Positions 18,784-26,792 of a stretch of DNA of 64,000 bases are shown here, in pieces. How positions within the stretch are numbered: position 1 is the stretch's first letter; each line of letters opens with the position of its first letter. Made by a program: the position numbers and the translations under genes. Source of the DNA: Gammaproteobacteria bacterium. GTDB lineage: Bacteria > Pseudomonadota > Gammaproteobacteria > Steroidobacterales > Steroidobacteraceae. The DNA lies in NCBI GenBank assembly GCA_025355165.1, contig JANYAD010000030.1, positions 23,854-87,853 on the forward strand, read 5' to 3'. Below the pieces are notes generated by a model that saw only the letters and a list, made by a program, of their open reading frames with translations, did not search any database and was not told the DNA's origin.

Positions 18784-18816
18784 CAGCCGAAGGTTGAAAG
18801 AGAGTCGAAAAAAATC

Positions 18817-18848
18817 CCACGGCTCGACCGACGACGGTCGGGCCGTGG
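18817..18848. terminator. Strong hairpin after fliC
   Basis: CCACGGCTCGACCG, loop ACGA, CGGTCGGGCCGTGG: a 14-bp stem with one G-U pair, 33 bp after the fliC stop. No T-run follows on the plus strand; a run of seven A lies before it, so the textbook terminator orientation is the minus strand. It more likely acts as a 3' barrier stabilising or attenuating the fliC transcript. Confidence 0.55.
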
Positions 18849-18910
18849 TCATCTGAATGGAATTCGGACACAAGGTTTAAGGTAGTGCAATAAGGTAAAT
18901 AGGTGAACGC

Positions 18911-19267
18911 ATGGCCAGCGACGGACAGCCGGTAAAGATACCGGCGGTGAGCCTAGTGCAAGAAAGTCAGGCGCCTACGATTGCAACGGAACGCAGCGGC
19001 AATATTTTGCCGCGAAGCGGCAAAGCGGCGGCGCATCCGGTGGCGGCCGGCTCTCAGCTACAAGCGCAGGTCGCGCTCCTCAATAAGTATCTCAATGATT
19101 CGGGCCGGCCCGATCAATTTCGCGTGGATCCGGCCTCTAACGGCAAGCTCATTCAGCAAATCAACCCCGCCACGGGCGTGGTTGTCGGCGAATTGCCGGC
19201 CGACGAGTTCGAGGCCCTGGCTCGAAGCGTCGGGATTTCGGGCGTTATCGTCGATAGGCACGCCTGA
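18911..19267 (+). CDS. flaG: FlaG-family protein
   Basis: A 118-aa protein with a disordered first half and a conserved C-terminal FlaG half: LNKYLNDSGRPDQFRVDPAS, then LIQQINPATGVVVGELPADE, which closely follows the FlaG pattern. FlaG affects filament length in Pseudomonas and Vibrio; the mechanism is not settled. It lies between fliC and fliD as usual. It could be read through from fliC past the hairpin, since no separate promoter is obvious. Confidence 0.9.
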   Translation: MASDGQPVKIPAVSLVQESQAPTIATERSGNILPRSGKAAAHPVAAGSQLQAQVALLNKYLNDSGRPDQFRVDPASNGKLIQQINPATGVVVGELPADEFEALARSVGISGVIVDRHA

Positions 19268-19287
19268 TCAGCGGAATTGACGATTTT

Positions 19288-19303
19288 TGGTACGACGCTT
19301 GCT
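19288..19303 (+). promoter_or_regulatory. Sigma54 promoter of fliD
   Basis: TGGTACG, 4 nt (ACGC), TTGCT: -24 GG and -12 GC at correct spacing, one mismatch in the -24 box. The expected start near 19314 leaves a leader of about 45 nt before fliD. It should drive fliD-fliS-fliT-pilZ. Confidence 0.75.
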
Positions 19304-19358
19304 TAAGTCTGATTGCTGACTGCCGATAAATTAAGCAACGTAGTGCGGACCTAATCCT

Positions 19359-20818
19359 ATGAGTTCAGTAATCTCGCCCAGCAGTGCATCGAGCAGCGCT
19401 CCCCCCAATACCCTTATTACCTCCACGGGTATCGGGTCCGGACTCAACATCAGTTCCATTGTGTCCTCGCTGACCAGCGCCTACGGGGCGGCCCAGACCT
19501 ACCAATTGACCAACCAGCAAACCCTCTTGGATTCGCAGGTGTCGGCCTATGGGACATTCGCCAGTGCGCTCGACACCCTCAAGCTGGCAGTCCCGTCACT
19601 TGAGGATGCGAAGCTGTTAGCCGGCTTTACGGCAAGTGTCGCCGACAAAAGCATTGCCACCGCAACCACCAGCGCGTCTGCGGTTGCAGGACAGTATTCG
19701 TTGCAGGTAAACAATCTCGCGACTTCTGCGACGCTCACCTCGCAACCCGTGGTGGGTGGTGCGGCAGCCGCGGTGGGCACCGGGACCCTCACCATTGCGG
19801 TGGGTGCCGCATCAACTTCGATCAACATCGACACCAGCAACAACTCATTGTCCGGCATCGCCGCGGCGATCAATTCGGCCACGAACAATCCAGGCATCAC
19901 CGCGAGCATCATCAATACCACGGGCGGCTCGCGCTTGGTTCTCACCGGCACGACGACGGGCTCTGCGAACCTGATCACGGTTACGCCGGCGGGAGGGGAC
20001 GGCGGCTTGGCCTCCCTCGCCCTCACGCAGACGCGGGCAGCGCAGGATGCAAGTTTTGCGATCAACGGCTTTTCAGCCACCAGCGCTAGCAACCTGGTCA
20101 GCAACGCGATCACCGGCGTGACATCGATCTGCTGCAGTCATCAGCCGCCGGGACGCCGACGACGCTGAGTGTCAGTCCGGACACCACGGCGGCAAACGCT
20201 TCCATCGATAAATTCGTGACTGCGGTCAACGGCGTGCTGAGCAGCATACAGACCCTGACCGCTTACAATCCCGCGACCAAAGCCGCCGGTCCGTTGAATG
20301 GCAACGCGACGCTCGAATCGTTCCAGAACCAGCTGCAAAGCATCCTCGGTAAAATCACGACCGGCGCGCCGGGAAGCGTAAAATCCCTGACCGATCTCGG
20401 AATCAGCGCAGGTGCCGGCGGCACCTATTCCACCGATGAAACCAAGCTGGGCAATGCCTTGAGTGCCAGCCTTGCATCGATCGGCAATCTGCTCGGCGGC
20501 ACCAACGGCATTGCCACCCAAGTCGCCAGTTTAGTCGACGGCTACATCAAGCCGGGCGGCTTGCTCGATACCATCAACAAGGGCTTGCAGACCGGATTGA
20601 GCAGCGTCTCGACGCAACAGGCTGCGCTCACTGCTGACTTGGCCGCCTACTCGGCCAGGCTCAGCGCACAATACAATGCGATGGACCAAGCGGTCGCGCT
20701 GCTTAAGCAAACCCAGACTTATTTAAATGCTGAGTTCAACCCGACTGCGAATGCAGCATCGGGAACCTCGTCAAGCAATTCAAGTTTGGGAAGCGGCAAT
20801 CTCGGCGTCGGCGGCTAG
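19359..20818 (+). pseudogene. fliD: FliD filament cap protein, one-base frameshift
   Basis: Filament cap that folds exported flagellin. The N-terminal part from ATG 19359 (TSTGIGSGLNISSIVSSLTS) runs to SNAITGVT and then stops after nonsense at 20168. In the next frame the protein resumes at once with IDLLQSSAAGTPTTLSVSPD, then AVNGVLSSIQTLTAYNPATK and the coiled C-terminus to 20818. One base is missing between about 20121 and 20123. With it restored the protein is about 486 aa, the normal size. No homopolymer is present, so slippage is not an obvious cause. Neighbours are intact and both halves look well conserved, so a sequencing error or a very recent mutation are both possible. Confidence 0.88.
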
Positions 20819-20820
20819 CG

Positions 20821-21228
20821 GTGTACCCTCAGCGGGGCGCGGCTCAATACCGCTCAGTCAGCAACCACGGCCTGGTTGCCGAGGCCAGTCCTGCGAGGCT
20901 GGTGCAGATCGTGTATGAACAGATGCTGACGAACCTCGCAACGGCGCAAGGCTGCATGGCGCGTATTCAGAACAACATGCCCGTCAACGAGGTGATCGCC
21001 AAGGGCAAGGCCATGGGCAAGGCCATTCGGCTGATCGATCATCTTAATAATACGCTCGATATGGAGCGTGGCCAAAAGATTGCGCAGGATTTGCGCGCTC
21101 TCTATGTATACATGCTGGCCCGCCTGACCCTCGCCAATGTGGCTAACGATGCGATGATCGTTGCCGAAGTTTCCCGGCTGATCCAAACCGTGAAAACCGG
21201 TTGGGATCAAATCGTCGATACTCGTTGA
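20821..21228 (+). CDS. fliS: FliS, flagellin export chaperone
   Basis: A 135-aa cytoplasmic chaperone that binds the C-terminus of FliC. The start is GTG, 2 bp after the fliD stop. Motifs include YRSVSNHGLVAEASPARLVQ, LVQIVYEQMLTNLATAQGCM and the helix GQKIAQDLRALYVYMLARLT, all typical of FliS, which is a four-helix bundle of about 130 aa. Its stop overlaps the start of the next gene by one base. Confidence 0.94.
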   Translation: MYPQRGAAQYRSVSNHGLVAEASPARLVQIVYEQMLTNLATAQGCMARIQNNMPVNEVIAKGKAMGKAIRLIDHLNNTLDMERGQKIAQDLRALYVYMLARLTLANVANDAMIVAEVSRLIQTVKTGWDQIVDTR

Positions 21229-21536
21229 TGGGTGCGCAAGACTCGTCGGTCTTGGCGCGCGCGTTGGCGCTCTCGATGCAGATGCTCGGTGCCGCCGAGC
21301 GTGGCGGCTTGGCGGCACTGCAGTCGCTCGACGCGCAGCGTATGGAGCTGCTAAAGTCATTTCGGATCGATACTCCGCGGCCGAATGCGGCGGATCAGGC
21401 TTGTCTGCAGCAAATTTCCGAGCTGAATGACCGGGCGATTGGGCTGCTGGAACATCATCAGCGCAGCGTGGGGCGCGAGTTGGATTTGGCCGGCGTTGGC
21501 CGCCGGGCGGTGGCTGCCTATGGGAATCATGCTTGA
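21228..21536 (+). CDS. FliT-like small helical chaperone (putative)
   Basis: A 102-aa, all-helical protein whose ATG shares a base with the fliS TGA. Its position directly after fliS and its size match FliT, the chaperone of the cap protein FliD. The sequence is weakly conserved (LNDRAIGLLEHHQRSVGREL in the last third resembles FliT helices), so the call rests mainly on context. It overlaps the downstream PilZ gene by 8 bp. Confidence 0.6.
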   Translation: MGAQDSSVLARALALSMQMLGAAERGGLAALQSLDAQRMELLKSFRIDTPRPNAADQACLQQISELNDRAIGLLEHHQRSVGRELDLAGVGRRAVAAYGNHA

Positions 21537-22113
21537 GTCGATTTTGGGCGATGGACTAATATTCGAGGAAGTGTTGCCGGTGTCCTGGACCCCCGGACCC
21601 CTCGCGGATGGCTTGATCCTGTCAAGGCTCAATGCGGACAACCATCAGCTTCTCGGCGCTGAGTCATCCTTAGACGAGGTGCGGGTGCACGAGGCGCTCA
21701 AGGACGAGTCGGCTGCTCTGCTGCATGAGCTGCAGCGCCTCGAGTACAAGGTCAATATTCTGCTGCGCCTCACGGCTGAGCTGTCGCTGCGCAGTAGCGG
21801 TCTGCCCGCCGCCCAGCGGGTGCGGATGTCCTCGCAGGCCATGGAATGGTTCGCTGATCACCATGCACCAGAGGGCATATTGAAGGACGTACCCAGTGGG
21901 GCCACCGGCACCGTGGCAATCTACATCAACCCCGCTTTGCCCCAGCCTCTCAAGATTTCTTGCGTAGTTAGCGGCCAACGCATTATTGAGGAAACCCGCT
22001 CTACGCAACTGCGCTTCGTGGGCTTGAGCGATGCGGTGGTGGACATGCTGGAGAAGCTTATTTTTCGCCACCATCGACGTTTGGTAGCAGGTGCAAGGCT
22101 CGCGGCGAGTTAG
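21529..22113 (+). CDS. Atypical PilZ-domain protein of the flagellar operon
   Basis: About 194 aa from the ATG at 21529 (another at 21520 adds three residues). The arrangement fits the atypical PilZ c-di-GMP receptor family seen next to fliS/fliT in Xanthomonas-like bacteria: an N-terminal segment FEEVLPVSW, a central coiled coil LHELQRLEYKVNILLRLTAE (about residues 63-82), and a C-terminal beta-rich domain with LPQPLKISCVVSG and a helix at VVDMLEKLIFRHHRR. Classical RxxxR and DxSxxG motifs are absent, so direct c-di-GMP binding is uncertain. Last gene of the fliD operon. Confidence 0.7.
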   Translation: MLESILGDGLIFEEVLPVSWTPGPLADGLILSRLNADNHQLLGAESSLDEVRVHEALKDESAALLHELQRLEYKVNILLRLTAELSLRSSGLPAAQRVRMSSQAMEWFADHHAPEGILKDVPSGATGTVAIYINPALPQPLKISCVVSGQRIIEETRSTQLRFVGLSDAVVDMLEKLIFRHHRRLVAGARLAAS

Positions 22114-22149
22114 CGACTCCGCTCCCGCCGGGGACAATCACCGCGCCTC

Positions 22150-22172
22150 AGTTTAAGGGATGCCCTTAAACT
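22150..22172 (+). terminator. Hairpin closing the fliD-pilZ operon
   Basis: AGTTTAAGGG, loop ATG, CCCTTAAACT: a perfect 10-bp dyad 37 bp after the pilZ stop, followed by CTTT. The T-tract is short, so termination may be weak. The same dyad could serve as an operator upstream of fleQ. Confidence 0.5.
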
Positions 22173-22338
22173 CTTTACGGGGATTTGCCATCTGCTTAAC
22201 TCTTAACTTCATCAGTTAGTATGCGGGCGAACTCGTTATTGATTGAGCAATGTCAAAGGGTTACGAGCAAACGTTAAGAAAAAACCCGAGATATTTGAAC
22301 TCCGTCACACTTTTGTAAACGGGAAGGAGTCCCGCGTC

Positions 22339-23784
22339 GTGCTTGAAGCCAAAGTTATTGTGATCGAACCCTCAGACGCGGAGGCGGCAGCCTTGCTGGC
22401 GCTGCTGCGGTTTTTGGATTTGGAACCGGTACACGTGCATGATCTGGCCGAGTTGCAACTACTCGGTTCCGCTTCGGAGTGTCTGGCGGCCATTGCGCGA
22501 CGCGAAACTGTAAGCACGCTCGGTGTCGCCCTGGTCGCGCAAATGCGCGCGATGCGCCAACCCCTGCCGGTGATTTGCATCAGCAGTGATGGACTGCCCA
22601 AGATCGCGGAGACCAGCAGCGACTTGGCGTGGCTACACCTAGAAACGCCAGTCAAGCAGCGTCGACTGTCTGCCGTATTGGATCAGGCCCAAAACGTGCG
22701 AAGCGGCCACCCCACACAACCGGGCGCGCATCGATTTCGCCCCAGCGGCGCCTCAAAAGCCATGCGGGCGGTGCATCGGCTGGTTGAGCAGGTTGCGCCC
22801 TTTGACAGCAATGTCCTGATTCTCGGCGAATCGGGCACGGGTAAGGAAATGGTCGCGCGGCATATTCACGAGCTTTCCGGGCGGGCTGCGCACCCCTTCG
22901 TGCCGATCAACTGCGGCGCCATTCCCGCAGACCTGCTGGAAAGTGAATTGTTCGGCCACGAGAAGGGCGCTTTCACCGGTGCATTGTCCACTCGAGTCGG
23001 GCGCTTCGAATTCGCGGAAGGCGGAACGCTTTTCTTGGATGAGATCGGGGACATGTCGCTGCAAATGCAGGTTAAATTGCTGCGCGTGCTGCAGGAACGG
23101 ACATTCGAACGTGTCGGGAGCAATAAGGTAATCCGCTGCAACGTACGAATCATTGCGGCCACACATCGCGATTTGGACGCCGCCATCATTGCCGGGCGTT
23201 TCCGCGAGGATTTGTATTATCGGCTGAATGTGTTCCCTTTGCAGATGCCGCCGTTGCGAGATCGGCTCGACGATTTGCCGGTGCTGATCGAGCACTTGGT
23301 GCAGCGTCAAGGCCATGCCGGTCGTCCCATCCAACTCGATCGATCGGCGATGAATTGTCTGGTGCGCAACCGTTGGCCCGGCAACGTACGAGAGCTCGCG
23401 AATCTACTGGAGCGGCTGGCGATCTTATTTCCCGCTCAAATCATTAGCGCCGCGGATTTACCGGAACGTTATCGCAGTGTTGCGGCAGAATGGCCGGGCG
23501 GCGAAATGCGCATTGATAGCACCCCGATGCCGGTGTCACAGTGTTTGCAGCAGCCGGAACCGCTCGAATCCGAGCCCGATGCCGTGGTATACGAAATGCT
23601 GAGCGAGGCGGCGCTGCCGATCGGCGGTCTCGACTTGAAGGACCATATGTCCGCAATCGAAATCGGGCTTATCCGCAAAGCGCTGGAGGAAGCTGACGGC
23701 ACGGTTGCCGGCGCGGCTCGGCTGCTGCGCATACGGCGCACGACGTTGGTCGAAAAGCTCCGCAAATACCGTCTCAGCGCCTGA
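22339..23784 (+). CDS. fleQ: FleQ, sigma54-dependent master flagellar regulator
   Basis: A 481-aa enhancer-binding protein at the top of the flagellar cascade. The GTG at 22339 is chosen because AAGGAG lies 9 nt upstream and the protein then opens with [20 protein letters not shown], matching the FleQ receiver-like domain. That domain lacks the usual acidic phosphorylation pocket. An AAA+ domain follows, with Walker A GESGTGKE near residue 161 and the sigma54 contact GAFTGA near 210. The C-terminal Fis-type HTH is at about 455-480 ([20 protein letters not shown]). The FR of the LFRS c-di-GMP motif is kept (R134). The residue after R174 is His where I recall Asn in Pseudomonas FleQ. Confidence 0.92.
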   Translation: MLEAKVIVIEPSDAEAAALLALLRFLDLEPVHVHDLAELQLLGSASECLAAIARRETVSTLGVALVAQMRAMRQPLPVICISSDGLPKIAETSSDLAWLHLETPVKQRRLSAVLDQAQNVRSGHPTQPGAHRFRPSGASKAMRAVHRLVEQVAPFDSNVLILGESGTGKEMVARHIHELSGRAAHPFVPINCGAIPADLLESELFGHEKGAFTGALSTRVGRFEFAEGGTLFLDEIGDMSLQMQVKLLRVLQERTFERVGSNKVIRCNVRIIAATHRDLDAAIIAGRFREDLYYRLNVFPLQMPPLRDRLDDLPVLIEHLVQRQGHAGRPIQLDRSAMNCLVRNRWPGNVRELANLLERLAILFPAQIISAADLPERYRSVAAEWPGGEMRIDSTPMPVSQCLQQPEPLESEPDAVVYEMLSEAALPIGGLDLKDHMSAIEIGLIRKALEEADGTVAGAARLLRIRRTTLVEKLRKYRLSA

Positions 23785-23859
23785 CAATTTATTGACGCCG
23801 CGCCCTGCGGTGCTGGTGTTCAAATCGTAACTGGTTGATACGCCGAACAAATACTGCCA

Positions 23860-23875
23860 AGGCACAGATGTTGCT
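23860..23875 (+). promoter_or_regulatory. Sigma54 promoter of fleSR
   Basis: AGGCACA, 4 nt (GATG), TTGCT: -24 GG and -12 GC correctly spaced, with T missing at the first -24 position. The -12 C is 16 nt before the fleS ATG. FleQ-dependent transcription of fleSR is the known arrangement in Pseudomonas. Confidence 0.7.
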
Positions 23876-23889
23876 TTCTCCCAAGTGGT

Positions 23890-25044
23890 ATGGCAGCCAC
23901 GCAACTCGACCTGATCGAAAATCGCCGCTCTGAGCTTCAAGCTGCATTCCTTGCATTCGGCTCGGTTTCGGAACACCTGTCCGGCGCTTTCGAGTCCCTT
24001 GGCAAGCAGGTTGCCCAGCTGCGAGCCGATCTTGGGGAGGCGCATGCGGGCCAGGAGCATCTAGCAGCCCGCCTGTCGGCATTGATCAAAAGCTTGCCCG
24101 GCGGAGTCCTGGTGTTGGACCGTGGCGGGCACATTCAAGAGTTCAATCCCGCGGCGTTGGACCTGCTGGGCGAACCGCTGGTAGGGCAGGCATTCGGGGC
24201 GGTGTGCGCGCGCGCGTTTCTTCTACAGAGAGATGCCGGCCCCGGCGCGCCCGGCGAAGCGGTGGAATTGCGCAGCGGCCGATTCGTCAATGTCTCGCTG
24301 CGCGCGCTAGAAAATAGCGGCGATGTAGTGCTGCTGACTGACGTCACCGAGTCGCATCTGATGCAGGCTAGCTTGACGCGCCAGCAGCGGCTCCTGACCT
24401 TGGGCGAGCTGGCAGCGGGCCTCGCTCATCAGATCCGCACACCTCTGGCAGCGGCCTTGCTTTACGCCTCGCAAATGATTCTCCCCGGACGAAGCGAAGC
24501 GGACCTTACGCGCTGTGCGCAGAAAACAGTCAGCAGCTTGAAGCAGCTCGACAAGTTGGTAAACGACATGCTGGCATTTGCCCACGGTGGGGCGGCGCGC
24601 GAAGCGGTCAGCGTCAGCGCCTTGCTCGAGCAAGTGGCACAGTGGTTGCGTCCGGCACTGACAGAGGGGACGCGCTTGACCATAGGCACCCAGGCGCCGG
24701 ATCTAATGGTGCGCGCCAATGCGCCCTCGCTGGTATCGGCAGTCTTGAACCTGGCTACCAACGCGCTGCAGTCAGCAGGAGCGCCGCTCAACTTGGAATT
24801 GCTGGCGAGGCGCAGTGCAACCGGACGCGCACAAATCATTGTGAGCGACAACGGCCCAGGCGTGCCGGCGCAAATCCGCGAGCGCATTTTCGAGCCTTTT
24901 TTTACCACCCGGGCGTCCGGCACCGGCATTGGGCTGGCCATCGTCAAATCAGTGGTCGAGGCGCATGGCGGCAGCGTGTGCCTTGCGGACGCCGCGTTCG
25001 GCGCCACCTTCATCATCGAACTTCCGGCAGAGGAGAGGCAATGA
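23890..25044 (+). CDS. fleS: FleS, sensor histidine kinase of the flagellar cascade
   Basis: A 384-aa soluble kinase with no membrane segment. A coiled N-terminus precedes a PAS domain (GGVLVLDRGGHIQEFNPAAL, residues about 70-150). The dimerisation/phosphoacceptor domain has His180 in LAHQIRTPLAAALLYA, and the ATPase domain carries SDNGPGVP and GTGIGLAIV. The Gln after the phosphorylated His and the AAALLYA run are, as I recall, features of FleS/FlrB rather than generic NtrB kinases. It overlaps fleR by 4 bp. No Shine-Dalgarno precedes the ATG and the sigma54 promoter is very close, so the transcript may be nearly leaderless. Confidence 0.9.
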   Translation: MAATQLDLIENRRSELQAAFLAFGSVSEHLSGAFESLGKQVAQLRADLGEAHAGQEHLAARLSALIKSLPGGVLVLDRGGHIQEFNPAALDLLGEPLVGQAFGAVCARAFLLQRDAGPGAPGEAVELRSGRFVNVSLRALENSGDVVLLTDVTESHLMQASLTRQQRLLTLGELAAGLAHQIRTPLAAALLYASQMILPGRSEADLTRCAQKTVSSLKQLDKLVNDMLAFAHGGAAREAVSVSALLEQVAQWLRPALTEGTRLTIGTQAPDLMVRANAPSLVSAVLNLATNALQSAGAPLNLELLARRSATGRAQIIVSDNGPGVPAQIRERIFEPFFTTRASGTGIGLAIVKSVVEAHGGSVCLADAAFGATFIIELPAEERQ

Positions 25045-26432
25045 GCACAGTGAACGATGCGGTTTTGGTGGTCGAGGACGATGCCGCTCTGCGCGAGGCA
25101 TTGCTCGATACGCTGCGCGCGGCTGGGATCGCCGCAGTCGCGGCAGCCGATGCCGCCGAAGCTCTGGCACTGCTTGAGAGCGTCAACATCGGCTTAGTTG
25201 TATCCGATGTGCATATGCCCGGCGGCAATGGCTATGAATTGCTTGGCTCTATTCGGCGGCTGCACCCTTACCTGCCGGTGGTACTCATGACCGCGTACGG
25301 TACGGTCGCGCAGGCGGTGGCAGCCATGCGCGAAGGCGCCACGGACTACATTGTCAAACCCTTCGATGCGCAAGCACTGATCGAAATGGCCCGGCGCCAA
25401 CTGGCGGCGCGGGTCATGCCGAATGAGCTTATCGCCACCGATCCGGAATCTAAACGTTTGGTGGCGCTCGCCCGCAAGATCGCGCAGAACGATGCCACGG
25501 TGCTGATCACAGGCGAGAGCGGCACGGGGAAAGAGGTGTACGCCCGATTCATTCGCGACAATTCGCCGCGGGCCGAGAAACCTTACATCGCCATCAACTG
25601 CGCTGCGATCCCCGAGAACATGCTGGAAGCCAGTCTTTTCGGCCACGAAAAAGGCGCTTTCACCGGTGCACTGTCCGCGCACGCGGGAAAATTCGAACAA
25701 GCTCAGGGCGGCACATTGCTGCTCGATGAGATCTCCGAAATGGACTTGGGATTGCAGGCAAAAATTCTACGCGTCTTGCAGGAACGCGAAGTGGAGCGGC
25801 TCGGCAGTACCCGCACCATCAACTTGGATGTGCGGGTAATTGCCACGTCGAACCGCGATCTGCCTGAGGAAGTGCGCGCCGGGCGATTTCGCGCTGATCT
25901 TTTCTACCGGCTCAACGTCATGTCGCTGCGATTGCCTGCGCTGCGCGAGCGTCGCGGCGACATCCTGCCCTTGGCGCGCCGTGCAATTCAGGCATGCGCT
26001 CGAGCAAGTCAGGCCGCATTGAGCTTGTCTGTCCAAGCGGAGCAAAAGCTGATCGCTTACGACTGGCCGGGAAACGCGCGCGAATTAAACAACATCGTAC
26101 AGCGCGCCGCGTGGCTGGCAGCTGGAGGCACCATCGATGCCGCCGACCTCGATACGGGAGTTGCGAACCTGGCCGCAGCCGCCGCACCAGCGCAGGCCTC
26201 GATGCCGGTCACCGCGGTGCCCAGTGCGACCGATGCCGGCTTGGACCGGGATCTGAAAGATCGAGAGCGCGAATTGATACTGGCCACCCTGCGTATCACC
26301 GGCGGCAACCGCAAGCTTACCGCCGAGCGCCTAGGAATAAGTCCACGAACGCTGCGCCACAAGCTGCAGCAATTCAAGGCAGCCGGCATCAGTGTGCCGC
26401 GGATTCACGAACCACAATTCATGATGGTGTAA
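25041..26432 (+). CDS. fleR: FleR, sigma54-dependent response regulator
   Basis: A 463-aa NtrC-type activator. The receiver domain has phosphoacceptor Asp56 in SDVHMPGG and Lys in VKPFDAQ. The AAA+ domain has GESGTGKE and GAFTGA, and the C-terminus is a Fis-type HTH (GNRKLTAERLGISPRTLRHK). The partner kinase FleS is directly upstream with ATGA overlap. Activates the hook-basal-body class of sigma54 promoters. fliE follows after 2 bp, so fleSR and fliEFGHIJ may be one transcript; I found no separate promoter before fliE. Confidence 0.93.
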   Translation: MSTVNDAVLVVEDDAALREALLDTLRAAGIAAVAAADAAEALALLESVNIGLVVSDVHMPGGNGYELLGSIRRLHPYLPVVLMTAYGTVAQAVAAMREGATDYIVKPFDAQALIEMARRQLAARVMPNELIATDPESKRLVALARKIAQNDATVLITGESGTGKEVYARFIRDNSPRAEKPYIAINCAAIPENMLEASLFGHEKGAFTGALSAHAGKFEQAQGGTLLLDEISEMDLGLQAKILRVLQEREVERLGSTRTINLDVRVIATSNRDLPEEVRAGRFRADLFYRLNVMSLRLPALRERRGDILPLARRAIQACARASQAALSLSVQAEQKLIAYDWPGNARELNNIVQRAAWLAAGGTIDAADLDTGVANLAAAAAPAQASMPVTAVPSATDAGLDRDLKDRERELILATLRITGGNRKLTAERLGISPRTLRHKLQQFKAAGISVPRIHEPQFMMV

Positions 26433-26434
26433 CG

Positions 26435-26758
26435 ATGAGCAGCATGCAAATCACACAAGTACTGGCGGAAATGCGCGCGTTGCAAGCTCGCGCTTCAGGC
26501 ATCGGCGAGTCGCCGGTGATGGCAGCCGCGCGGCCCTCGGAATTCGCCAATTTGATGAAAGGATCCGTGGACAGCGTCGCAAGCATGCAAAACCATGCGG
26601 TCTCGCTGGCGAGTGCTTATGAAGCCGGCGACAAAAGCGTCGATCTCACCAACGTAATGCTGGAAATGCAAAAGGCCTCGCTGGCTTTTCGTGCAATGAC
26701 GGAAGTGCGCAACAAGCTCGTCGATGCCTATCAGCAAGTAATGAACATGCCGGTCTGA
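26435..26758 (+). CDS. fliE: FliE, MS ring-rod junction protein
   Basis: A 107-aa junction protein between the MS ring and the rod. The diagnostic C-terminal block is DLTNVMLEMQKASLAFRAMT (residues about 70-89) and EVRNKLVDAYQQVMNMPV. Length matches the family (about 105-115). It sits 2 bp after fleR and 34 bp before fliF. Confidence 0.95.
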   Translation: MSSMQITQVLAEMRALQARASGIGESPVMAAARPSEFANLMKGSVDSVASMQNHAVSLASAYEAGDKSVDLTNVMLEMQKASLAFRAMTEVRNKLVDAYQQVMNMPV

Positions 26759-26792
26759 TCAGATCGTCCCTTAAGACCTCGAGGTTTCACTC

